Counted from the stretch's first letter, positions 26,901 to 48,768 are shown. The stretch: DNA of 64,000 nucleotides from Microvelia longipes (GCA_018340805.1 JACMZG010001914.1:24091353-24155352), one strand, 5' to 3'. Numbers and translations are program-made. Notes: generated by a model not told the origin, from the sequence alone.

Positions 26901-28090
26901 CATCTAAATAAATACAATTATTAGTAAATATGTTATTCATATACCTAGTGAGTCTAAAATTATATTTTCACTTTGGAGTCTAAGAAAATTTTGATTCGAA
27001 ATTTCGAATCTACGTTTAGTTGACGAGGACTACTTTGAATATAATTTTAATAAAACGTTAAACTACAATTTAAAATGCTTAAAATATTGTAATGCACCGA
27101 TATTTATATTCGTATTTTTGAATAATCAATCATTAATTAATAATAAACAAATAATTCAGCAACTGGAAGTATTGTCAACTTTTTGATAAGAAAGTTATAT
27201 ATTGTTAGGGTGGCAGCATTACTTAAGACCACCAGTGAACCGCCTTTTGTGTTATCAGTAGTGCTCCTTCTATTATAGTAATTATTCTAAGGTTACAACC
27301 CACCTAGATATTGCGGCATCTTAAAAACATGACTTTTATCTACATACTCTTATCAATGTTTTGTATTCCTTATTAGGAACAATAACAAGCTACCCCCTCT
27401 AGAGGGGGGGGGATTGCAGATGAAAATGTTTTGTATAGTATTTAATTCTATTCAAGCCTCTGCCTTTGTATTCAAGAGTTCACCTTTCGAGTGCCGACAC
27501 CGTTCAGCCAAGAGGCTGTAAGCCTCATGTTTTGGCATGAATACTAAACCTGCATAAGGGAATGTGTTGCAAAACAATTTGAACCCCATCACTGTCTGGG
27601 ATGGTGTTCAATGATAATTGACCCCCCCCCCCCCCAATGCACTGGGAGCTGCGAAAACAGACACAGGCAAATGCATACACACACTCACACACACATACGG
27701 ATAACTTTAAGGAAACCACTCAAGGAGTCTTTAAACATCTAGAACAGATAATTCAGGTGAAATTTCGGTTCAACTCTATTTCTATAAATATTTTAACTTG
27801 TTGCATCACTGTAATGTTTTGAACTCATAGTTTGTCGAAACTTGTGAAAATGCTCTAAATTATATGAAAATTACTGCATGGTATTATTTTACAAATTATT
27901 TATAGTTATTATTATGCATATTAATAATCTATTTATTTTTTAGTTGAGAAAAGCGATAGAAGATGCAAATACAGGTAATCTACCAGCTCAAACAACTCAG
28001 AGTCCTCTCACTGAACCACTCATCACAACAGATAACGGAACGAACGCTACTCCCGAACTTAAAACTAGTTCTACTATAACTTCTGTTTGA
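5447..28090 (+). CDS. ClC-a: ClC-2/ClC-a type voltage-gated chloride channel (17 exons, 5' incomplete)
   Basis: Plasma-membrane chloride channel of the ClC-1/2/K branch. Exons: 5447-5575, 6556-6689, 7569-7725, 8569-8694, 10141-10225, 11753-11854, 13149-13251, 14009-14123, 16205-16390, 17236-17466, 18656-18793, 19630-19750, 22030-22183, 22960-23099, 24795-24960, 26420-26647, 27944-28090. All phases agree, giving 819 residues to a TGA stop. Conserved parts in order: GSGIPE (exon 2), GKEGPFVH across exons 2/3, [19 protein letters not shown] (exon 9), the [13 protein letters not shown] helix and PSLYD tyrosine (exon 10), CBS1 (exons 11-12), a charged linker (exons 12-15) and CBS2 (exons 16-17). 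The glutamate in GKEGP is the fast gate of true ClC channels and is kept. The first recognised exon opens within an early membrane helix, so the N-terminus (roughly the first 100 residues) must lie upstream of the window or be unrecognised. ClC-a is assigned by family resemblance. Confidence 0.93.
5701..6014. mobile_element. Foldback element with arms of about 119 bp
   Basis: The arms at 5701-5819 and 5895-6014 are inverted copies at roughly 90% identity. Shared segments include GGAGACCGCGT, TTGATGAAGAATCC, ACGTTTTGCTT and CATCTTCAGGGATGTAGG. A spacer of about 75 bp separates them. A short diverged piece of the same sequence recurs near 21779-21815. It sits in ClC intron 1. No target duplication could be fixed, so the family is unknown. 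Confidence 0.7.
7880..8200 (-). repeat. Unclassified repeat with a reading frame shared with 50345-50512
   Basis: The minus strand encodes [25 protein letters not shown] and LLYSKSL. The same order (LHNLRLAPFF, LIQLPWGQKCALMRH, PLYSRSL) appears on the plus strand near 50368-50510. It is a dispersed repeat, possibly a coding relic; the family is not recognised. It lies inside ClC intron 3. Confidence 0.45.
9055..9735 (+). repeat. 5S-like interspersed repeat, copy A
   Basis: A near full-length copy in ClC intron 4. The head reads GAAACCGGGATGTCACC. A gtctgtctgtatgtgtgtgag stretch follows. The 5S-rRNA-like core is at about 9510-9570 (TTAAGCAGCATCGAGCGTGG, then a diverged C-box region and ctgggaat). 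A GACGAGCAAAGCGAGTC motif pair comes after it, and the end is near 9735. Confidence 0.75.
10141..14123 (+). CDS. ClC-a: ClC exons 5-8: middle membrane helices and extracellular loop
   Basis: Exons 10141-10225, 11753-11854, 13149-13251 and 14009-14123. Exon 5 carries a DFPFDPQEL segment and exon 6 a cytosolic [12 protein letters not shown] loop. Exon 7 encodes the [11 protein letters not shown] helix. Exon 8 is easy to miss: it opens in phase 0 with [10 protein letters not shown], carries an NFT sequon typical of this loop, and ends with DVFVSLG plus one base. It joins in phase 1 to the acceptor at 16204. That junction gives a helix with the same spacing to the GSFIP motif as in other ClC channels. 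Confidence 0.88.
10625..10830 (+). repeat. 5S-like repeat, 5' fragment
   Basis: Only the head of the family is present: a cctcattcataccat lead, a TCCAAAACCTGGATTTCATC segment and a TCTGTCTGTAAGTGT stretch. The 5S-like core is missing. Confidence 0.5.
10830..11520. mobile_element. Foldback/MITE-like element with long inverted arms
   Basis: The left arm (about 10847-11040) and right arm (about 11320-11503) are inverted copies. Shared segments include AAAATGTGACTCATTTTGTAC, CACCTTAAATTATGAAG, GAAAATCGCAC and GAAAACTGAAATT-type stretches. The middle is AT-rich and non-coding. It lies wholly in ClC intron 5, where its transcript could form a long duplex. No transposase is seen. Confidence 0.65.
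12188..12420 (+). repeat. tRNA-derived SINE, second family, copy 1
   Basis: A-box-like TGGTGTAGTGGTTAAGG at about 12191 and B box GGTTCAATCCC at about 12266 are spaced as in a tRNA with a long insert. A body with GGCCTCTGGGGTTTTTATG and AAAGATCCCTTATCCTAA follows. A diverged sister lies at 34440-34640. It is located in ClC intron 6. Confidence 0.7.
13343..13560 (+). mobile_element. hAT-like terminus without a partner
   Basis: CAGTGGTTCTCAACC at 13343-13357 matches the terminal inverted repeat typical of many hAT transposons and MITEs. The matching opposite end was not found nearby, so only one end is claimed. It starts about 90 bp after ClC exon 7. Confidence 0.4.
13722..13822. repeat. (TA)n microsatellite
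   Basis: About 100 bp of nearly pure TA dinucleotide in ClC intron 7. Confidence 0.95.
14770..15470 (+). repeat. 5S-like repeat, copy B, split by a MITE
   Basis: A 5S-like core remnant at about 14770-14810 leads into AAGGATGAACGAAACGAG. The sequence is then broken at about 14861 by the element 14862-15401. It resumes with TATTCTGAGGACAAG and ends in a tail near 15465. A second copy begins directly after it. Confidence 0.65.
14862..15401. mobile_element. MITE with 28-bp terminal inverted repeats
   Basis: The ends are inverted copies: TAGAATAATACTATATATAG then AAGGAGCAC on the left, and GTGCTCCTT then CTATATATAGTATTATTCTA on the right. TA at the edges is compatible with a TA target duplication. 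A longer imperfect match (GATAACACGAAAG / CTTTCGTGTTATC) lies inside. The core is AT-rich and has no open frame of note. A partial inverted copy is at 27010-27290. Confidence 0.75.
15471..16197 (+). repeat. 5S-like repeat, copy C (reference full-length unit)
   Basis: Runs from a ccctcatttataccat head to a GAGGTACAC-ATTACCTG tail, about 0.73 kb. The 5S-like core is near 15985-16055 (GGATCATAAAATTAAACAGG, then GGATGTGTGACTGCTGGGA). It ends just before the acceptor of ClC exon 9. Confidence 0.75.
16205..17466 (+). CDS. ClC-a: ClC exons 9-10: GSFIP filter and pore tyrosine
   Basis: Exon 9 (16205-16390) begins with LFDFIFQ and contains [18 protein letters not shown], the third chloride-coordinating segment. 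A second, stronger-looking acceptor (ttttcag ending at 16227) lies 23 nt inside it. Only the upstream acceptor keeps frame with exon 8, so 16205 is chosen. Exon 10 (17236-17466) holds [22 protein letters not shown] and [17 protein letters not shown], including the pore tyrosine. Confidence 0.9.
16461..16642. mobile_element. Short MITE with inverted ends
   Basis: The ends are inverted (GAAAGAAGTCTCTCCACAAA near 16461 and TTGGTGGAGAGACTTCTTCC near 16621). The right half, inverted (AAGTCTCTCC... then GCAAAGCGCTTT... and GAGGACATCAT), resembles 32725-32790. It is a small non-autonomous element in ClC intron 9. Confidence 0.6.
16950..17174. repeat. Foldback with 58-bp arms next to ClC exon 10
   Basis: 16950-17007 and 17117-17174 are inverted at about 93% (shared GCTCAAAAAATCTAGCA and AGTGACTATAAATACC...). 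A spacer of about 109 bp separates them. The distal arm ends 61 nt before the exon 10 acceptor, so a pre-mRNA stem would sit beside that exon. Confidence 0.75.
17580..17650 (-). repeat. 5S-like repeat, 3' end fragment
   Basis: Minus-oriented tail only (ACGGGGTACCTCGG and cctcacc..., CTATGCTCATTCTC), just downstream of ClC exon 10. Confidence 0.45.
17726..18493 (+). repeat. 5S-like repeat, copy D
   Basis: A near-complete unit of about 0.77 kb in ClC intron 10. The head is TTTCCTTTTCCTCATTTATAC; the 5S-like core is at about 18285-18352 (GGATCATAAAAGGTAAGTAG and GGTGACCGTTGAGAATA). The tail GAGGTACCCCGTACCTGATT ends near 18490. Confidence 0.75.
18656..24960 (+). CDS. ClC-a: ClC exons 11-15: CBS1 and cytosolic linker
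   Basis: Exon 11 (18656-18793) opens the first CBS domain (VEDFMVRDV, then FPLVDNP). Exon 12 (19630-19750) closes it ([11 protein letters not shown]) and enters a charged helix (RQKEAQER) continued in exon 13 (22030-22183). Exons 14 (22960-23099) and 15 (24795-24960) encode a Pro/Ser/Thr-rich linker with [14 protein letters not shown] and [12 protein letters not shown]. That linker has several possible phosphorylation sites and is the least conserved part of the family. Confidence 0.88.
19128..19390 (-). repeat. Decayed copy of the stem-loop-rich element at 32715-33000
   Basis: On the minus strand it shares TGCTGCTAGGTAGTAAAATG-type and AATTTTGCATATGAGTTTTA-type segments with 32810-32850. 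Paired ttaccagcc/ggctggtaa stems follow. It is non-coding, in ClC intron 11. Confidence 0.5.
19795..20525. repeat. Minisatellite, unit about 53 bp, about 14 copies
   Basis: Each unit contains ACTTAAAACTAATCGATTTA followed by CTACCCTTAGCATATTT and an AT-rich TTTATTTATTTTA joint. Copies start about every 50-56 bp. It begins about 45 bp after the donor of ClC exon 12. Confidence 0.95.
22226..22620. repeat. Degenerate minisatellite, unit about 38-40 bp
   Basis: Roughly ten diverged copies built around ACAAATGATGAAGTAATG/ATAGAGTGATAGGAAGATCA and a TGGGTCAT joint. It starts 43 bp after the donor of ClC exon 13. Confidence 0.85.
23225..23440. repeat. Minisatellite, 36-bp unit, about 6 copies
   Basis: The unit is AATTCCTTGCCTAAGGAGAT then AAAGTAACCTTTA. 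As 36 is divisible by three, the minus strand reads as an open [11 protein letters not shown] repeat; this is a by-product of the array, not a gene. It starts about 125 bp after the donor of ClC exon 14. Confidence 0.95.
23605..24035 (-). repeat. 5S-like repeat, copy F, with expanded (CA)n
   Basis: Minus-oriented copy: tail GGTACCTCGGAATTTTTCC at 23616 and a partial 5S-like core (GCTCGATGCTGCTTAACTTT) at about 23799. The family's short CACACA stretch has expanded to about 54 bp of (CA)n at 23886-23939. The head ends near 24030. Confidence 0.7.
25340..25870 (-). repeat. 5S-like repeat, copy G
   Basis: Minus-oriented copy in ClC intron 15. It has GCTTATCCTAAGACAGGAAA, then a truncated 5S-like core (GCTCGATGCTGCTTAACTTT at about 25436), the CTGGGAGCTACAATGATAAC segment and a head ending in TATGGTATAAATGAGGAAAA. 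Confidence 0.7.
25955..26150. repeat. Local tandem duplication of about 90-100 bp
   Basis: The segment with TTTAAATATTTATATGAATG, GGACGTACTTTAGCTTAAGT and GTAGAGAAGCC-TGCTCC occurs twice in a row with an insertion in the second copy. It is intronic, and no coding content is seen. Confidence 0.7.
26420..28090 (+). CDS. ClC-a: ClC exons 16-17: CBS2 and C-terminus
   Basis: Exon 16 (26420-26647) encodes an acidic lead-in ([11 protein letters not shown]) and most of CBS2 ([19 protein letters not shown], then LIGIVGLKE). Exon 17 (27944-28090) completes CBS2 with [12 protein letters not shown] and ends in a hydrophilic Thr-rich tail with a TGA stop at 28088-28090. Paired CBS domains dimerise under the channel and can bind adenine nucleotides in this family; binding residues were not assessed here. 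Confidence 0.92.
27010..27290 (-). mobile_element. Partial copy of the MITE at 14862-15401
   Basis: Inverted relative to that element and sharing AGTTGACGAGGACTACTTT, GTAATGCACCGATATT, GAACCGCCTTT and GTGTTATCAG, then GTGCTCCTTCTAT and TTATTCTAAG. Only one arm plus the core is present. It lies in ClC intron 16. Confidence 0.65.
27640..27770 (-). repeat. 5S-like repeat, 5' fragment
   Basis: Minus-oriented head segment (CACTGGGAGCTGCG, ACACACTCACACACACA, ATAATTCAGGTGAAATTTC). It follows a run of about 15 C at 27623. Confidence 0.5.
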
Positions 28091-28198
28091 ACTTATTTAA
28101 CCAAAGTCAACATCTATGAACCAAATCAATGCATTTTCAAGTTACTATCTGACAATTTAAACAAATATGGTTTAAGTAATTTTAAAATATGAACTAAT

Positions 28199-28204
28199 AA
28201 TAAA
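28199..28204 (+). terminator. Poly(A) signal of the ClC gene
   Basis: AATAAA 109 nt after the ClC stop codon. Further AATAAA-like hexamers follow downstream, so alternative ends are possible. Confidence 0.6.
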
Positions 28205-28474
28205 TGTGTACTTTATTTTATTGTTTTGATATAAACTTATACTTGAAACTTTAATTACTAACTAATCTAATAATATACATAATTTCCAACAATAGAATAA
28301 TAATGCATGATGTGTATAAAATAATGATACAAATTCACTAGAAAATTGTACAAAATTTATAATAAATATTAAGAAGATTATTTTCGAGATTACCTTAATT
28401 CATTATTTAAGTTATTAGTATTATAATTTTTTAAATTTATTATTTATCAAAATAAGTACCATATTAATAATTGT

Positions 28475-28539
28475 TTAAAAAAATGTATATATAATATATA
28501 ATATATATATATATATATTATTAATATATATATTAATAT

Positions 28540-28615
<76 letters not shown>

Positions 28616-28620
28616 AAATC
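28475..28620. repeat. (TA)n-rich microsatellite
   Basis: About 140 bp of interrupted TA repeats, downstream of the ClC 3' end. Confidence 0.9.
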
Positions 28621-29360
28621 CTTTGTTATTTACCCCCAAAGTCCAAATCATTCTTCATCATTATAATTTGTGTTGAATAAGTAAAAAACTCATTTTCTTA
28701 CATGTTTATGTTATTTTTGTTTTAAATATTGTTCTATTTATTGTTTTGTTGTTGTTGATTTTCTTCTATTATTTTATACTTTTTTCATCCAAAAACCGAT
28801 TAATACCTTTCTTAATTTTTGACATTTCAATGTATTTAATTTTATTTATATTATTTATTTCAATACTAATATTTCAATATATAAATATTTAAATATATAT
28901 ATCAAATATTTAATTTATTTATTATTTATCTTATCATTTTTTTAATAGGCAGTATAATTGATTACATAAAATACATATTTTTTGATTATATAAATATATC
29001 TGTTAAAAATTAATATTTTCTTTCTGATTGAGTGGATTCCATGACGTTACAACATTACTTTTATAGTAATCTTTATGGTTAATCATCTATGAATAGTTCT
29101 TATTAACAAAACCATGTATAATCTGGTATGTTTCAAAAAATATTTAACTAGTTTTTTAAAGGGTCTAAAGGGCTAAACCCTTTAGACTCTGAAAAGGCTT
29201 CAATTAATTCATTCTAAATCAATTGATTAATTGAATACAAATTTTAGTGAGCTAAAAATAAGAGTGCCTCCAAATGAATAATTTTATGTACAACTGTACA
29301 TACATAAAATGTTTAATTAACTGTACACTATTTAAATAAATAGTGATGAAGCATAGAGAT
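28621..29360. other. AT-rich intergenic stretch
   Basis: Very AT-rich single-copy-looking DNA with no supportable gene. A short palindrome (GTCTAAAGGG / CCCTTTAGAC) lies near 29162-29186. Confidence 0.3.
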
Positions 29361-29367
29361 ATTTAAT

Positions 29368-29803
29368 AGAGAGGGCATAGCTTATCTCAATACATTGAAA
29401 AACTTGAAACATCTTTTTAGGGCTGTCAGGTACTCTGTGTAACCTTATTGAAACCTCCTCTAAGAGTATTTTAAGGGTTATAATAAATCAATTGTTTTTG
29501 GCTTTTAACCACTAACCACATCAGTAGTGGTTTGTACTTTAAATGTTCTATTTTATATGTTACTTCAATTCTGTACTGTTTATTTGACTTTACTGTATGT
29601 TTACTGTTTACGTTCAGCAAGTACTACCACTGGGTAGATTCTTGCAACAGTCATATCAAAGCCATATTTATCACTGTTACTATTATTGCAATAACATATC
29701 ATGTAGTTGCAATATTCAATAAAAAAAAGTCATAAAAAACTGTTTACTGTTTATGCGACTGACTATGTAATTTCAATGATTTGAGATAAGCTATGCCCTC
29801 TCT
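29368..29803. mobile_element. MITE with perfect 23-bp inverted ends
   Basis: 29368-29390 (AGAGAGGGCATAGCTTATCT...) and 29781-29803 are perfect inverted copies. The interior contains a CTCTGTGTAACCT-ATTGAAACC segment shared with 36130-36200, 51990-52030 and 57055-57085. The family is therefore dispersed in this window. Confidence 0.7.
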
Positions 29804-29924
29804 ATATATTAAAGTATTCAGGTTACTTTTTGAATTTTTTTCAAAATTTAAACAATAGAGCCCCTCTAGTAATAATATCTCTTTGCCATTTTAAGTATTT
29901 TTAGTGTTTTTTTTTACTTTCCTG

Positions 29925-30722
29925 AATTATACCATATTATATAGAAAATTATTGTATTAATAATTATTGTGTAACTATAAGTAATTATGGTATTACTAAT
30001 TAACATAATTATTGCGTTAAAAATCCAAAACTGGGATTTCATCTGACCTTCTGAGAAGTTCCCCAAGTTGTCTGTGTATATGTGTGTGTGTTATCATCAA
30101 AGCTCCCAGCGTATTTATGCTAGAGAGTTGAAACTTGGTACAAAAAAATCAATCTTTATGTCTAGTTGTGCTATCCGGAAAATAATTTTATCATTAACAT
30201 CATTAACTACAATGATTCAACCATTTTTTTTTTTAATTAATAAAACGTGAAAAAATGTTTGGATAATTTTGGAAATTTGCCATGCACGTAGTCCTTTTAA
30301 GTTCATTTAGATGCCAAGTTACATCTTATTATCAGCATTATTTCAATTTTTATAAAATGACGTATATATCTTTTTTACATTGAAACCCAATCCAAATAAG
30401 TTGAAATTTTGAGCAAGTCTATTCCTGTGTGTAATATGTAAGTATACTAAGTTTTATTTCAATATGACTAGTACATGGTTTTTGTTGGAGCGCTAGTGTT
30501 AAACAGCATCTAGCTAGGTCAGTGCTTGGATGTGTGATTGCCGGAAATAAAATAGATGTGTTTATGGTCTATGAATAAGCAAAGCAACTTCGAAGGCGTT
30601 CTGTCATATACTGCTTTTTATATATTTTAAGAACAAGCAATGCGAGTCCAAAGTAGGGAGGATGAGCGTAGCACACCCGATATGGTAAGGAAAAGTTCAG
30701 AGGTACCCTGTACCCAATTTTT
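29925..30722 (+). repeat. 5S-like repeat, copy I
   Basis: A near-complete diverged copy. The head carries AAATCCAAAACTGGGATTTC, the 5S-like core is at about 30482-30549 (GTGTTAAACAGCATCTAGC and GGATGTGTGATTGCCGGAAAT), and the tail is CAGAGGTACCCTGTACCCAA. Confidence 0.7.
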
Positions 30723-31185
30723 TTATACAGATACTTTATTCTTATAGTCATGTAAAGGAGCTACATTTTCCTTTCATTTTGAGGCTGGTTCCTCAATGCT
30801 ATATAAATTAAATTTGTAAATAAATATGTGATTTGCTTAGAAAAATAATTAGTGTTCCTATTAATTAATAAATTATAAAAAAAATCTGTATTTTTATTAT
30901 CTTTTTAGGTTATAAAAATACTTTTCAAAGATACATATAAACTGAGGATGATGGTAAAGTACATTTACTCTTCCTCTAAGTATCAAGTATGTGTAACACT
31001 GCTAGTCCCACCTGTTTCTAATGAAGTTTTTTGGTATAATACATACTTTTTATGTATCAATTTGGTTAAAATTTTTGTCAATTATACCTTAGTATTACAA
31101 TCACTTGGAAGAGCTATTGAATCAATGAAGAAGTTCTAATAATCTATTTTTTTTAGTGCCATACCCTTGTTATAGATAAAATTAA

Positions 31186-31649
31186 GGGTGCATTTCCAAG
31201 GTCTATACATTCAGCGCGCTTTGAACAAAAGGTGTTTTTCTGCAGCATGGATCAGGTTAAAAGAGCGTGGGCCAAGGGAGGAGCCTCAAAGTCCGCCAAG
31301 CAAAAAAGTTTGTGGAAGTGCTGAACGAAATTAGTTTGTTCACTTTTGCCTCTCTGTTAAAAATTAAACCTTCCTGGTGGGAAAATCAAATAAAAAAAAC
31401 TGCAGAATTTTCTCATTTTGTACTCTTGTTTTTGTGTCCATTTTGTTGTCCCTTTAATTCTATTCTAATAAAACAGAAATTTTCAACGCCACAGTTTTTT
31501 AACTGTTTTAGCGCAAACAGTTAAAACGTGTTCCCGAAATTGGTTCTGGTCAGTACGATGGTGGGATAATTTTAATCCTCTCTACCTCCTTCCCCTTCTG
31601 AGCATAATGATCAGAGTACTCTGACTGATCGGACCTCGCAAATGCACCC
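31186..31649. mobile_element. Putative PIF/Harbinger-type element (464 bp)
   Basis: The ends GGGTGCATTT and AAATGCACCC are perfect 10-bp inverted repeats flanked by TAA on both sides. A 3-bp TWA duplication with GG-starting ends is the hallmark of PIF/Harbinger. A short ATG frame at 31247 (MDQVKRAWAKGGASKSAKQ) is interrupted early. It could be a remnant of an element gene, but it is too short to assign. Confidence 0.65.
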
Positions 31650-32710
31650 TAATACTCTGTTTAGTAGATTTGGGTGTCTGATGCCATATATTTAATTTGA
31701 AACAATGGTAGGTTGATTCCCAACAGATTTTTGAAAACAACAAGTTTCCTAGCTCTGAATTTGAAATTACTGAATGGTCAGGTCATATTACCAATTTGAG
31801 ATTTTCTTACTCTATTTGTGTCAAATAAAAGTATATTTAGAAATTTAATTAAACAACCTTAGTTTTGTTTTAAAAAATGACTCATAATCTCTTAAAAATT
31901 TGTAAAATCATGCCTAATTTCATGCCAACGCAGTATAAACCTCTATGCTGTTGCCTCAACTAGGGCAAATAATTTTGTCCAGTTTACTAGCACTGCATTC
32001 CTACCATGAATTAGAGTTGAAAACAATTTAGACCCCACGTACCTCCTGCAATCTGTACCTACAACTACTAGACAGATTATAATTTTATTTTTTATTGATT
32101 AAATGTATAAAAATTAATAGAAAAACCATGATATCAAAAGGTTTGTAGAAACTTTCTGTAAAAACTATAAATAAAATTACAAAGAATAGAATTTAATGTG
32201 ACTTTATTTAAAAAAAATGTATTTGTTATAAAAAAAATTGTTATTTGTGGTGCTGTAATAAAATAGTATATTTAGTAATTAATAAATACATATGATAAAA
32301 TGTTGTATATTTCCTACATTGTGTTATTTAATATTATTGTTCAATCTGTTTTTACCTATACCTGTGGGAGGGGGACATTTTTTAGATCCCGAGCCAAACT
32401 TCATTACCTTTTCAGGCATCCTATGCATAGCCACATTCATTTTTGCAAGTAATTGGACAAAAAATGGATAAAGAGAAGGGTGTAGGAAAACTGGGTTGAC
32501 CATGCTGGCTCTTAGCCAGAGAGCCATACTCTCCTTATGAAAAATGTCGCCCTCTTTGGTGAAGAAGTTTTCAGCGGAAGTCCCTGAAAGGTATGTGAAT
32601 CATCGCACCCTCGTAAATTAGTTTTGAGGAGTTTTTTAGTTTATTTTGAGCAAAGAGAACTTAATTTTTAGTGCATTCTGAGAATGACTGCAAATGAAGT
32701 TCATTACACA
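31650..32710. other. Intergenic, no gene seen
   Basis: AT-rich sequence with scattered AATAAA hexamers. The minus-strand open frame at 32324-32527 (67 codons) has no recognisable domain or codon signal and is not called. Confidence 0.3.
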
Positions 32711-32714
32711 CAAT

Positions 32715-33250
32715 GAAAAAAAGTCTCTCCGCCGAATATAACTTTATTGGCAAAGCACTTTTAACCAAGCAGAAGGTCATCATCAGTAAAAAATAGTATA
32801 TATGCTACTAGGCAGCAATGGAATTTTGCAGACGAGTTTTATAATTTGCCCCCGAGCCGAAGGCGAGGGTGGGCTATGGAAATTACCTGCAGAGGCGTAA
32901 GCCGAGGCAGGTAATTAACCCATTTGACAGACTAGGCGAAGCCGAGGCTGGCAAATGGCGAATTACCTGCAGAGGCGTAAGCCGAGGCAGGTAATTAATA
33001 GCACGAGTCTGCAATGTTTCCTTTGCTGCATAGTAGCATATACTATTTTATCTACTAACGGCAGAAAAATTACACGAGACATTATTTTAAATACTTGCTG
33101 CGAGATTTTACAGGCAGTAAAGACTGCTTTTGAAGTAGATGCAACGCTGACAATATCAGGTGGAGTGTGGTCCAATAACTCGTCAATGTCAACAATGTTT
33201 GTATCTTTATTCACTTCACTGTTGTTTTCACTCATTATGTTTTCGTAACT
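32715..33250 (-). mobile_element. Stem-loop-rich element with a 90-codon minus-strand frame
   Basis: The left side begins with AAGTCTCTCCGCCGAATATA, related to the MITE at 16461-16642. A row of stem-loops lies at 32880-32996. On the minus strand an ATG at 33233-33235 opens a 90-codon frame (MSENNSEVNKDTNIVDIDEL then LLDHTPPDIVSVAST...). Its first 50 codons look like ordinary protein; the end runs into the stem-loop repeat. I infer the start of a transposon gene truncated in a non-autonomous copy. The related copy at 19128-19390 lacks the frame. Confidence 0.4.
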
Positions 33251-34430
33251 TAACTTTAGTTTACAGATTTAGTTTTTGATAACGTTCTATTTTTGTAACT
33301 TTATATACTTAAACTAAATATAACAACATGAAATACAAAATCTGACGACTTAAACATTAAAAATCTGTCGATTCATAAACAGCTGGTAAATAATTTAATT
33401 TAATGCCAAAATTAATCAGTGTTGCCAATTTGTTTCCAAAAACATTATATATTATTAGATAAACAAATGTTAAATGTTAACATTTTAATAATATATTCGT
33501 AATTTTAAATAACAATAAAGAAAGTTACTACTAGAAACAAGCTAGAATGAATCATAGTTTACAAAATAAAACAATACCGAAAATTCACGCAATAATTTGT
33601 AAATAATAACCTCCGCTCATTCATTTTCCCGCCTAGGGAGTTTGGACTTGTTTCCCATGTTATTTAAATGAGCCATAACTCCCTAGTACTTTTTTCATTA
33701 CCAAAAACATTTTGCGTACTGTTTTTGAAACATTTTGCGTACTGTTTTGAAATATTTTCCGTATTGTTTGACAGTGTAGGTAAAATGACATTTTGCAGCT
33801 TAAAAACAGTCCAGTAATGGCTAATTTTGCTGCCGTGAGTAGATAAAAAACTTTAACAAGTAACAATAGAATAAAAAAAGTACAGAATATAATTAAGTAA
33901 AAAACTGATTGGCTAAAATAAAATAACAATGAATCCGGTACAACAAAAACTACAAAACAAGATAAATAATTAAAAGGTTAATAAAATATTATAAAATATT
34001 ATCGAAGAAGAAATAAAAGAAAGAAAGAGAGGTGAAGAGTATGATTTACAGTCTATTGTTTAGTGTAAAAATCCCCAAGGTCATAAGTATTTTTGGGATT
34101 GACTAATCAGAGAAGCCGCTACCAACCTCTCACTTAAAAAGAAAAAAAAATCCCTACCACAATAACCGCTGTAGGGAAAAAACCTTTTTCCCGGCAATCG
34201 ATCACTTTGTTTGTGGTTCTTTTTTTGATTACATTGTTTTGAAAACTACTTTCAAATTAATCTTAAAAATGATATTTTGAAATAAAACTACACAAAATAA
34301 ATGTAAAAATCATGAGGCCAATAAAATAAGGGTAAATAACCTGATTTGTTTACATAGTTTTTTCTCACTCCCTTCTTGCAGGCATTTCTTTATTAAGAAT
34401 CAGTGGTGTCTAAACTGACCTATCAAGATT
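33250..34430. other. Intergenic, with a short 3-copy repeat
   Basis: No gene is seen. Near 33700-33775 an ACATTTTGCGTACTGTTTTG unit of about 26 bp is repeated three times with changes. A CTAGGGAGTT / AACTCCCTAG pair spans 33634-33685. Confidence 0.4.
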
Positions 34431-34439
34431 TATAAACTA

Positions 34440-34640
34440 AACGATAGACTGTAGCTTTAAATATCACATTTAGACAGTCTGGGTTGGATCCTGGTCAGGG
34501 CCTCTAGGATTTACATGCGAGGGATGGAAATCCTGATCTGTGTTGTTCTTCAAAAAGGACTTAAAGCCGACTTTTCAAAGCTATTGCAATATAAGGTACT
34601 AGTAAAAAGATCCTTAATCCTAATGAATCTGTAGTAGCTA
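34440..34640 (+). repeat. tRNA-derived SINE, second family, copy 2
   Basis: Diverged sister of 12188-12420. A B-box-like GGTTGGATCCTGGTCAGGGC is followed by CTCTAGGATTTACATGCGAG, GATGGAAATCCTG and AAGATCCTTAATCCTAATGA. The A box is degraded. Confidence 0.55.
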
Positions 34641-35029
34641 ATATATATATATGTTTCTGCCTTACGACTTCGAAACCAGGAAAGCTTGCCAAGTTTCTAG
34701 TTAAAGCTATAGAATTTACAAGTAAAGTTAACTTTTTTCTGTGATGAGCACAAAATACCTGCATTTGGACTCATTAGGTAGAGCACATATATCTTCTATC
34801 TAATGTGGAGCTGTAAAAATCGGCCATTAAACGGCCGCTCATGGTAAATTGTTAAAATAAATAAAAATAAATAAATAATGGTGAAAGCAAAAAGGGCCTT
34901 GGTGGCTAGGTGGATCAATCACCTCTCTCTATTTACTATCACTATCAGATATTAGATTCAGGCAATTAAATGAGGAGGCAGTTTAAGTAGCATAGCTTGC
35001 AAATGAAGGAATTATTCCTCTTTCTTCTT

Positions 35030-35258
35030 AAAAGTATCCCTTTCAAAATAAGTAAATATGTACTAAGATGCGTTTCAATCCGAAAAGTTATGCACAGTTT
35101 TTGTTGGATTATAAAAGTTATGCAGCATCGAGCGAGGTCAGTGCCTAGATGGGTAACCACTGAAAATGTATTAACTGTCTGAGGACAAGTGAAGTGAGTC
35201 TTAAGACAAACCTCAATATAAATTGATTGTAGTTCCGAGGTACCCTGTACCAAATATT
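35030..35258 (+). repeat. 5S-like repeat, 3' half (copy J)
   Basis: The 5S-like core at about 35099-35166 is well kept (GTTGGATTATAAAAGTTATG then CAGCATCGAGCGAGGTCAGT and GATGGGTAACCACTG). A GGACAAGTGAAGTGAGTC motif and the GAGGTACCCTGTACC tail follow. The 5' half is missing. Confidence 0.75.
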
Positions 35259-35446
35259 TTATAAATATTTGAAAAAAAGAAACATTATTTTCACTTGTTT
35301 ATATGAAAAGACTAGGTGACACATTTTAGGAGAGACAAATTTTAAAAATGTTTATCATTACTTGTGTCATACTGTAAATTAGTATTGTAATTAAGGATTT
35401 AACATCTGTACTTGAGTCACGAGGATAATTTCAATTATTTTTATAG

Positions 35447-48768
<13,322 letters not shown>

